A DNA stretch of 5,390 bases from Nitrosomonas sp. (GTDB lineage Bacteria > Pseudomonadota > Gammaproteobacteria > Burkholderiales > Nitrosomonadaceae). The notes beneath the pieces were generated by a model. The model did no database searches. It saw only the letters and a program-made list of their open reading frames with translations, and had not been told where the DNA came from. Position numbers and translations under genes: made by a program. The stretch is from assembly GCA_005779435.1 (NCBI GenBank), contig SXJH01000123.1:1-5390 (forward strand), in the 5' to 3' direction. How positions within the stretch are numbered: position 1 is the first letter of the stretch; every line of letters begins with the position of its first letter. Positions 1 to 4,949 of the stretch are shown here, piece after piece.

Positions 1-17
1 AATTTCACCACCCGGGC
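1..17 (-). tRNA. tRNA-Leu, 5' end only, cut by the window edge
   Basis: Read on the minus strand, the last 17 bases form the 5' end of a tRNA: a seven-base acceptor strand GCCCGGG, then T8, G9, the D-stem strand GTG and the start of an A/T-rich D-loop (AAATT). This closely matches the start of bacterial tRNA-Leu genes, particularly the UAA-anticodon type as in E. coli leuZ, which begins GCCCGGATGGTGG. The anticodon, variable arm and 3' half lie outside the window, so the amino acid is inferred from resemblance only. It sits downstream of ubiE on the same strand and has its own TATAAT box about 50 bases upstream. It could be chance similarity, but the combined acceptor and D-arm match plus the promoter make a tRNA the best reading. 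Confidence 0.72.
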
Positions 18-59
18 GGTTGAGGTTTTTACTGCGCGCTTTGGGTTCGCCAATAAAGC

Positions 60-71
60 GCCGTCATTATA
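60..71 (-). promoter_or_regulatory. Promoter -10 box and GC-rich discriminator for the tRNA gene
   Basis: A perfect TATAAT lies on the minus strand at 71 to 66, followed by a GC-rich discriminator (GACGGCG) leading to a predicted start near position 59 or 60. That leaves a leader of about 42 bases before the tRNA. No good -35 box is seen at 16 to 18 bases spacing, where the sequence resembles ACAACA and overlaps the ubiE stop codon. GC-rich discriminators are characteristic of stable-RNA promoters under stringent control, which fits a tRNA gene. Confidence 0.55.
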
Positions 72-93
72 ACCTAATCGATCGTTTATGTTG

Positions 94-828
94 TTACAGC
101 TTGTATCCGCGATGAAGCGCTACGATACCGGCGGTTAAATTAAAGTACTCGACACGTTCAAAGCCGGTTTGTTGCATCAGTTCTTTCAATTCGTTCTGCG
201 AAGGATGCATCCGTATCGATTCCGCCAAGTAGCGATAGCTGTCGGCATCGTCGGCAATCATTTTACCCATGGTGGGCAGTATCTTGAATGAATATGTGTC
301 GTATGCCGGTGCCAGCGGTTTCCAGATTTTTGAAAACTCCAATACGATGACAGTGCCGCCGGGTTTGATGACCCGTAACATTTCTTTGAGGGCGATGTCT
401 TTGTGCGTCATGTTTCTGAGGCCAAAGGCGACGCTGACGCAGTTGAAGTAATTGTCCGGGAACGGTAGTTTTTCAGCATCGCACTGCGCAACCGGTGTGG
501 AGGTGCCTTCGTCAATTAAGCGATCCCGTCCGATGGAAAGCATCGAATTGTTGATATCGGTCAACCATACTTCGCCGGATTTTCCGACTTTTTGTAAAAA
601 TAAAGCGCTCAAATCGCCGGTGCCGCCAGCAATGTCCAAAACTTTGCCGCCTTTTTTGATGCCGCTGGCTTCGATGGCGAAGCGTTTCCAGAGCCGATGC
701 AATCCGACGGACATCATGTCGTTCATTAAATTGTATCGATCTGCAACGGAGTGGAATACTTCGGCAACTTTTCCGGCTTTTTCTTCTTCGGCAACCGTGT
801 TAAAGCCAAAATGCGTTGTTTTTGTCAT
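94..828 (-). CDS. ubiE: Ubiquinone/menaquinone biosynthesis C-methyltransferase UbiE
   Basis: This 244-residue SAM-dependent methyltransferase, the usual size for the family, methylates the polyprenyl-benzoquinol ring in ubiquinone synthesis and demethylmenaquinol where menaquinone is made. The N-terminal UbiE signature is at residues 32-47 (YNLMNDMMSVGLHRLW), with Asn33 where Asp is the usual residue. The SAM-binding glycine loop VLDIAGGTGDL is at 63-73, acidic residues follow at Asp91 and Asp117 (CDAEKLPF), and the second signature RVIKPGGTVIVLEFS is at 152-166. The ATG is the only sensible start, because the next Met is inside the first signature. No clear Shine-Dalgarno sequence precedes it; the upstream stretch is AT-rich. 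The gene reads away from the porin gene and towards the tRNA, which has its own promoter. The N-terminal TTHFGF style resembles betaproteobacterial UbiE, where ubiquinone is the main quinone, so the ubiquinone role is the likelier one. Confidence 0.96.
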   Translation of the reverse strand: MTKTTHFGFNTVAEEEKAGKVAEVFHSVADRYNLMNDMMSVGLHRLWKRFAIEASGIKKGGKVLDIAGGTGDLSALFLQKVGKSGEVWLTDINNSMLSIGRDRLIDEGTSTPVAQCDAEKLPFPDNYFNCVSVAFGLRNMTHKDIALKEMLRVIKPGGTVIVLEFSKIWKPLAPAYDTYSFKILPTMGKMIADDADSYRYLAESIRMHPSQNELKELMQQTGFERVEYFNLTAGIVALHRGYKL

Positions 829-844
829 GGTATAAATTTTGGGG

Positions 845-857
845 TTGATTCAATCAA
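845..857. promoter_or_regulatory. Perfect 13-bp palindrome in the ubiE leader, possible operator
   Basis: TTGATT-C-AATCAA is a perfect inverted repeat around a single central base, 16 bases upstream of the ubiE start codon. It resembles FNR half-sites (TTGAT...ATCAA), but the spacing between the halves is three bases instead of four. It may bind a dimeric regulator, or be chance in an AT-rich stretch. Part of it, TTCAATCAAT, recurs upstream of the universal stress gene at 4900-4909, read on the minus strand. Confidence 0.3.
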
Positions 858-1031
858 TTGTCATTGAAATATTTTAAGGCATGCATTTTATCGTGATTGC
901 GGTTGCCGATATGAAATAATTTTATGATTGATGCAATGTGGTTTTTCGTGCCGCAATAGGCGGTTTGATTGGCCGGAAATTCGTTGTTGTTGTAATTTTC
1001 CACGCGAACGTAATTAATATGCTTGATTACA

Positions 1032-1061
1032 TTGACCCTTCGCGCACTTCGATGTTAGAGT
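1032..1061 (+). promoter_or_regulatory. Candidate sigma-70 promoter for the porin gene
   Basis: TTGACC (1032-1037, five of six matches to the -35 consensus) is followed after 18 bases by TAGAGT (1056-1061, four of six). This would give a leader of about 70 bases before the porin start. No better -35/-10 pair was found closer to the gene; CATAAT at 1117-1122 has no suitably spaced -35 box. Confidence 0.3.
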
Positions 1062-1127
1062 TCAATCCACGAGGTTGTCAGGGTCTTTTGTTGCTGTGAT
1101 TCACGAGGGCTGTTTTCATAATTATTT

Positions 1128-1137
1128 GGGAGGGGAG
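1128..1137 (+). promoter_or_regulatory. Strong ribosome binding site of the porin gene
   Basis: GGGAGGGGAG contains the full GGAGG core (1129-1133), six bases before the ATG at 1140. It is by far the strongest Shine-Dalgarno sequence in the window. It fixes the porin start and fits an abundant outer-membrane protein. Confidence 0.85.
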
Positions 1138-1139
1138 CA

Positions 1140-2522
1140 ATGGTAGATAAAATAAATTATAAAAAACAAATGATTCGTACAATAGCAGGAGGAGCGCTAT
1201 TGATTGGTGCGAGCACGGCAAGTGTTCATGCCAATACGATTACAACCAGTAACGGTTTTATGGATGCGCTAAAGAATACCGGCATTACAGCCGGTGGCTG
1301 GATCAACGGCGGTGCAACGTACAATCCAAGCCAGGTTCACGGTTTTAACGGACCAGTTACATTTGCCGATCAAGCCAATCGTTTTCAATTGAATCAGTTG
1401 AATTTCTTTGTGGAACGCGCGGTTAGAACCGAAGGTAAGAATTGGGACATCGGTTTTCGTGCCGATTTCATGTTCGGTACCGATGCTATTTTTACGCAAG
1501 CTTACGGTAATCCGGCGTTTGATATAAATAATGGCAGGCCGTTGGCGGATCGAGGCAATTGGGATCTTGATATTTGTTGTAATTCCAGCCGCACCTACGG
1601 TATTGCAATTCCGCAAGCGTTTGCGGAAATTTATGCACCGATCGGGAACGGATTGAACATTAAAGTGGGTCATTTTTATACACCGATCGGTTTTGAAACG
1701 GTTCCTGCTCCCAACAACTTCTTCTATACCCATGCGTATACGATGCAATACGGCGAGCCCTTCACGCATAGCGGTGTGTTAACCAATTACAATATCAACC
1801 GGAATGTGGTTGCAATGGCGGGTGCGATCGGTGGTAGCGGAACCGGTGGCTGGGATGGTAATTTCGACAAGCAAATGGAAAACTGGGGCGGTATCGGCGG
1901 TGTGACCTGGACCAGCGACGATAACAAAACTTCCGTTAACGTTGCCGGCACCGGCAGTACGACGTCGACGCGTAACAGCAGCTTCTGGGGCATGTATAGC
2001 ATTGTGCTGAAACATAAATTTACCGACAGAACGCAATTCGTATTGCAGCACGATCACGGTTTTGCCGATAACGCTTTATTAGCCAATAATGTATATAGCG
2101 GTGTTATCAAAGATGCGGAATGGTATGGTGTGAATTCGCATTTTTATTATGACCTGACACCGAATGTGTCCGTCGGTGTTCGTGCGGAATGGTTCCGCGA
2201 TCGCGATGGTTTCCGTGTTTTTGCGCCGGGAAGGATTACAGCAGCAACCAATCATCTCGGAAGAAGTTTTGCGAGTAATATCGGCTTGCTTGGTTCAGCA
2301 ACACCTGCCGATTATTACGCAGTGACAATCGGTGCCAACTGGAAAGCGTTAAGAACATTTAATACGGGCTGGCAAGGTTTGAGACAGTTGAATATTCGTC
2401 CAAACATTCGTTACGACCGGGTCGATGCGTTGCATGAATCGATGCAAGCTTCCGCTTATCGTCCGTTTGGCGGCAACAAAGATCAGATTTTATTCTCGCT
2501 GGATGCAGTGTTGCCATTCTGA
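1140..2522 (+). CDS. OmpL-like outer-membrane beta-barrel porin (bbp2 family)
   Basis: The 460-residue protein begins with a Sec signal peptide: a lysine-containing start (KINYKKQ), a hydrophobic stretch at about 12-28, and a probable cut after VHA at residue 31. The mature part is rich in Gly, Asn and aromatic residues alternating with polar ones, as in beta-strands, and ends in Phe (DAVLPF), the terminal residue recognised by the Bam complex. The segment at 177-199 (GHFYTPIGFETVPAPNNFFY and onward) and the early GGWINGGATYNP at 52-63 are typical of putative beta-barrel porin-2, OmpL-like proteins. It should form a passive channel in the outer membrane; the substrate cannot be read from sequence. 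Two adjacent cysteines (146-147) are unusual for a porin. The gene stands alone, with a strong ribosome binding site and a strong terminator just after the stop, and is divergent from ubiE. Family assignment is from recognition of motifs. Confidence 0.87.
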   Translation: MVDKINYKKQMIRTIAGGALLIGASTASVHANTITTSNGFMDALKNTGITAGGWINGGATYNPSQVHGFNGPVTFADQANRFQLNQLNFFVERAVRTEGKNWDIGFRADFMFGTDAIFTQAYGNPAFDINNGRPLADRGNWDLDICCNSSRTYGIAIPQAFAEIYAPIGNGLNIKVGHFYTPIGFETVPAPNNFFYTHAYTMQYGEPFTHSGVLTNYNINRNVVAMAGAIGGSGTGGWDGNFDKQMENWGGIGGVTWTSDDNKTSVNVAGTGSTTSTRNSSFWGMYSIVLKHKFTDRTQFVLQHDHGFADNALLANNVYSGVIKDAEWYGVNSHFYYDLTPNVSVGVRAEWFRDRDGFRVFAPGRITAATNHLGRSFASNIGLLGSATPADYYAVTIGANWKALRTFNTGWQGLRQLNIRPNIRYDRVDALHESMQASAYRPFGGNKDQILFSLDAVLPF

Positions 2523-2538
2523 TGCTATAAACGGATGA

Positions 2539-2574
2539 CAATAAAAAATGCGCCTGCGGGCGCATTTTTTATTG
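2539..2574. terminator. Bidirectional Rho-independent terminator between porin and rluD genes
   Basis: A perfect 16-bp stem (2539-2554 with 2559-2574) closes a TGCG loop at 2555-2558. The GC-rich core GCGCC/GGCGC is flanked by runs of six A and six T, so the RNA from either strand has a hairpin followed by a U-tract. It lies 16 bases after the porin stop, and the rluD stop codon (2569-2571) sits inside the stem. It therefore serves both converging genes. Confidence 0.93.
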
Positions 2575-3597
2575 CTTGTCGCGATCGTTGCATTTTCTCA
2601 AAGCAGTGAGTAGATTTTGCATATCTTCCGGTATGGCCGCTTCCCATTGCGATAACTTTCCGGTTTTAGGATGTATCAGCGCCAATTTTTGCGCGTGCAG
2701 CGCTTGTCTCGGAAAGTCGGTTAGCCATTGAAAGCTATTTGAATTGTTTTTTTGCGGCTTGCCGCCATAAACCGGGTCGCCGATTAAGGGATGACCGATT
2801 GATTGCATATGCACCCGGATTTGATGCGTGCGGCCGGTTTCCAAGTTACATTGCACCAATGTGCAACCCTCGAAGGTTTCGATGGGCCGGTAGTGCGTAT
2901 GCGACGGTTTGCCATTCGAAGTAATGGCCATTCTGGTGCGATGGACGGGATGACGGCCGATCGGTGCCTCGATGCTTCCAGCGTACTCAACAAAACCGTG
3001 TACCAATGCCATGTACTCGCGCTTGACCGTGCGCTGCTGCAATTGCCGAACCAGGCTCGTTTGCGCTTCAATCGTTTTGGCGACGACCAGTAAACCGCCG
3101 GTATCCTTATCCAAACGATGAACGATACCTGCGCGAGGCACATACTCCAATTGCGGAGCGTGGTGCAGCAGTGCGTTCAATAGCGTGCCTTGCCAGTTGC
3201 CGTTGCCGGGATGTGTCACCAATCCGGCGGGTTTGTTAATGACGATGAGCGTATCGTCCTCGTCGACAATGTTGAGATCGATTGCTTCGGCGGCATGTAC
3301 GGATGGTACGGCCATTTCTTGCGGCGAGACTTGTATCCGTTCTCCGCCCCAGATTTTTTGCTTGGGGGTGGCGGATCGGCCATCCAGCGTGACTTGGTGC
3401 GCTTCGATCCAGGTTTGCAGACGGCTGCGCGACCAATCGGGCAGCAGTTTTGCCAATGCCTGATCGAACCGTAAACCGGCGCAATCAATCGGGATCGTCA
3501 AATGAATAATCGATTGCTCGTCATCCTCACATGCGGAGTGTTGCGGCTTTACGCTATAATCGCCGCGTTTATCTTTGTTTTTTGTGGAATTTATCAT
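2569..3597 (-). CDS. rluD: 23S rRNA pseudouridine synthase RluD
   Basis: From the ATG at 3597 the product has 342 residues (E. coli RluD has 326). RluD converts uridines 1911, 1915 and 1917 in helix 69 of 23S rRNA to pseudouridine. An S4 RNA-binding domain covers about residues 42-91 (LRFDQALAKLLPDWSRSRLQ, then GGERIQV). The catalytic motif HRLDKDTGG follows, with catalytic Asp163 encoded at 3109-3111. Later come the LETGRTHQIRVHM and HPLIGDPVYGG blocks. The start is uncertain: ATG 3597 overlaps the bamD ATG, has no Shine-Dalgarno sequence, and adds about 27 polar residues before the conserved domain. A TTG at 3501 would cut into the first strand of the domain. The frame stays open upstream to a TTG at 3690, deep in bamD, which is unlikely. 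The rluD-bamD divergent pair is also found in E. coli, but the usual downstream partner yfiH/pgeF is absent here. Confidence 0.93.
   Translation of the reverse strand: MINSTKNKDKRGDYSVKPQHSACEDDEQSIIHLTIPIDCAGLRFDQALAKLLPDWSRSRLQTWIEAHQVTLDGRSATPKQKIWGGERIQVSPQEMAVPSVHAAEAIDLNIVDEDDTLIVINKPAGLVTHPGNGNWQGTLLNALLHHAPQLEYVPRAGIVHRLDKDTGGLLVVAKTIEAQTSLVRQLQQRTVKREYMALVHGFVEYAGSIEAPIGRHPVHRTRMAITSNGKPSHTHYRPIETFEGCTLVQCNLETGRTHQIRVHMQSIGHPLIGDPVYGGKPQKNNSNSFQWLTDFPRQALHAQKLALIHPKTGKLSQWEAAIPEDMQNLLTALRKCNDRDKQ
3555..3560 (+). promoter_or_regulatory. bamD promoter -10 box
   Basis: A perfect TATAAT is followed by the GC-rich stretch CGCCGCG, giving a predicted start near 3567 and a leader of about 30 bases. 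No clear -35 box is seen; the sequence at the expected place is TGCGGA. The box falls inside rluD if rluD starts at 3597. The layout of TATAAT, GC-rich discriminator and TTTAT resembles that upstream of the tRNA at the left edge. Confidence 0.55.
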
Positions 3598-4402
3598 GTC
3601 ACGTAGTGTAGCGTTTTTTATGGTTTTCTGGTTATCGGCCTGCGGCCTTTTGCCGGATCGCACCGATGAGCAGCAGGATTGGTCCGCCAATAAATTCTAT
3701 TCGGAAGCAAGGACAAAGCTAAACGAAGGAAGCTACCCGGCGGCGATCAAACTTTATGAATCGCTGGAATCGCGTTATCCGTATGGCCGGATTGCGCAGC
3801 AAGCGCAGCTTGAACTTGCTTATGCGCATTATAAAAACGAAGAACCCGCTTCGGCGATTGCTGCCGCAGATCGTTTCATTAAATTGCACCCCAATCACGA
3901 GCATGTGGATTATGCTTATTATATCAAAGGGTTGTCAAATTTTAACGACAATTGGGGCATGATGGGTTTTTTGATGAAAGGGCCGCTTAAACAGGATATG
4001 AGCGAGCGGGATCCGAAAGCATCGTATGAGTCGTTTGAGATCTTCAAAGAACTGGCGACACGCTTTCCGGAAAGCAAATATGCGGCGGATGCGAAGCAGC
4101 GCATGGCTTATTTGCTCAATGCCATTGCCATGGGGGAAATTCACGCCGCACGTTATTACATGAAACGCAAAGCGTATGTCGCTGCAGCAAACCGTGCACA
4201 AAATGCGATTACGGAATATCCGCGCACGCCCGCTTCGGAGGAGGCTTTATATATCATGATCAAAGCGTATGAGGCGCTAAATATGTACGATCTGATGCAA
4301 GATGCGGAGCGGGTGATGCGGGTTAACTTTCCGGACAGTCATTTTCTCAAGGAATTGCCCGAAGTGGGCGCGAAGCCTTGGTGGCAGTTTTGGAGAAATT
4401 GA
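3596..4402 (+). CDS. bamD: Outer-membrane protein assembly factor BamD (lipoprotein)
   Basis: BamD is an essential lipoprotein of the Bam complex, which inserts beta-barrel proteins such as the porin encoded here into the outer membrane. The 268-residue product (E. coli 245) starts with a lipoprotein signal peptide: a short hydrophobic stretch and the lipobox LSAC, with Cys16 as the lipidated residue. Gly at +2 is compatible with transport to the outer membrane. The rest consists of helical TPR-like repeats: about 30-65 (FYSEARTKLNEGSYPAAIKLY), 68-105, a central block with SERDPKASYESFEIFKELATRFPES, then YYMKRKAYVAAANRAQNAI and a final repeat ending near VNFPDSHF. The ATG was chosen over an upstream TTG at 3575 because it places the signal peptide correctly and is preceded at six bases by GGAA. 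It is divergent from rluD and convergent with usp, with a 15-bp gap and no obvious terminator. The older name is comL. Confidence 0.94.
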   Translation: MSRSVAFFMVFWLSACGLLPDRTDEQQDWSANKFYSEARTKLNEGSYPAAIKLYESLESRYPYGRIAQQAQLELAYAHYKNEEPASAIAAADRFIKLHPNHEHVDYAYYIKGLSNFNDNWGMMGFLMKGPLKQDMSERDPKASYESFEIFKELATRFPESKYAADAKQRMAYLLNAIAMGEIHAARYYMKRKAYVAAANRAQNAITEYPRTPASEEALYIMIKAYEALNMYDLMQDAERVMRVNFPDSHFLKELPEVGAKPWWQFWRN

Positions 4403-4417
4403 TCGGCCGGATACGTT

Positions 4418-4879
4418 TTACACAGCCAGCGGTTTCAGATCGTCGCGCAGATGAACGGCCAAGACATCGCATTCCGCATGATACAACACACCTTTGGCGG
4501 TTGATCCCATCAATACGGCGAGTCCGTGCCGTCCGTGCGAGCCGACCACAATCAAATCGATCTGTTCGCGCACGGCAAGTTGCGTGATTTCTTGCTGCGG
4601 CTCGCCCCAAATCAACCAGCAATGTTCGCGGTCGATATCCAGCCGCTCAATAATGCGAATGAATTTGTTTTTTTCGCTTGCCAATAAATCGTCCGATGTA
4701 TTTTCGTGCAATGGAATGACGGTACCGTAAGGAGTGTCCGGCATCGGGATATTGTCCAATACATGAATAAGATTCAGGCGTGCGTTAAATTGCGCCGCCA
4801 AAGATTTCGCTTTTTGCGCGACGAAATGACCATAATCGGAGAAATCGACGGCAAGCAATATGTTTTGATAGGTGTTCAT
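4418..4879 (-). CDS. Universal stress protein, UspA family
   Basis: This 153-residue single-domain cytoplasmic Usp has the family's normal size. The first strand and loop, NILLAVDFSDYG (residues 6-17), carry the conserved Asp12, and LNLIHVLDNI at 35-44 is the second strand. The signature near the C-terminus is DLIVVGSHGRHG...MGST...CDVLAV at about 108-142. The nucleotide-binding pattern in ATP-binding members is G-2x-G-9x-G-S/T. Here Gly113, Gly116, Gly125 and Ser126 are present, but only eight residues separate the last two glycines. ATP binding is therefore likely but not certain. Usp proteins help cells survive starvation, oxidative or membrane stress; the specific role cannot be told from sequence. 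It lies 70 bp downstream of an alpha/beta hydrolase gene on the same strand and converges on bamD. The ATG has only a weak GAG upstream as a ribosome binding site. Confidence 0.92.
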   Translation of the reverse strand: MNTYQNILLAVDFSDYGHFVAQKAKSLAAQFNARLNLIHVLDNIPMPDTPYGTVIPLHENTSDDLLASEKNKFIRIIERLDIDREHCWLIWGEPQQEITQLAVREQIDLIVVGSHGRHGLAVLMGSTAKGVLYHAECDVLAVHLRDDLKPLAV

Positions 4880-4911
4880 GGTTAACTCGGCTATGGATTA
4901 TTGATTGAACC

Positions 4912-4917
4912 ATCATA
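4912..4917 (-). promoter_or_regulatory. Possible -10 box upstream of the universal stress gene
   Basis: In the 70-bp gap between the hydrolase stop and the usp start, the minus strand reads TATGAT (five of six matches to TATAAT), 33 bases before the ATG. No good -35 box is at the expected distance. The gap is long enough for usp to have its own promoter even if it is also co-transcribed with the hydrolase gene. No hairpin terminator is seen in the gap. Confidence 0.28.
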
Positions 4918-4949
4918 GCTAAAATTATTGCGAATTGCAGCGATTACGA

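Larger units (their letters stand above)
829..1139. other. AT-rich intergenic region between divergent ubiE and porin genes
   Basis: No convincing protein-coding or tRNA gene is seen in these 311 bases. The region must hold the promoters of ubiE (minus) and the porin gene (plus). It contains several TTGAT words (near 845, 965 and 1023), a perfect 13-bp palindrome at 845-857, and a smaller ATTG-ATG-CAAT palindrome at 927-937. A minus-strand TAAAAT near 890 could be a -10 box for ubiE, but no matching -35 box is evident. The length is generous for two simple promoters, so a regulator site or small RNA is possible but not shown. Confidence 0.6.

Noticed and set aside
1..72. Plus-strand open frame from the left edge ending at TAA (70-72)
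   Set aside because: Only 23 residues with no recognisable motif; the minus-strand tRNA and promoter explain the segment better.
452..835. Long plus-strand open frame antisense to ubiE
   Set aside because: It lies opposite a clearly conserved gene, has no family features or good ribosome binding site, and is explained as a shadow of the ubiE frame.
970..990. Sigma-54-like TTGGCCGG element upstream of the porin
   Set aside because: The second element is GT rather than GC at the required spacing and the flanking consensus is poor.
1023..1036. FNR box-like TTGATTACATTGAC
   Set aside because: Only the first half-site matches; the second half should read ATCAA.
1034..1085. GACCCT/AGGGTC inverted repeat in the porin leader
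   Set aside because: Only six base pairs with a loop of about 40 bases; the match does not extend and is likely chance.
1269..1769. 166-codon minus-strand open frame inside the porin gene
   Set aside because: The porin frame has a signal peptide, strong ribosome binding site and family motifs; the antisense frame shows none of these.
3575..3595. Longer bamD start at a TTG
   Set aside because: It would add FFVEFI ahead of the signal peptide, including an acidic residue; the ATG at 3596 has a better ribosome binding site and a normal lipoprotein signal.
3598..3690. Longer rluD N-terminus from a TTG at 3690
   Set aside because: It would overlap bamD by 95 bases, including the lipoprotein signal region, using a weak start codon and non-conserved sequence.
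4926..4939. Short direct repeat ATTGCGAATTGC in the usp upstream gap
   Set aside because: Two five-base copies two bases apart are too short to support a function or a CRISPR-like or mobile-element repeat.
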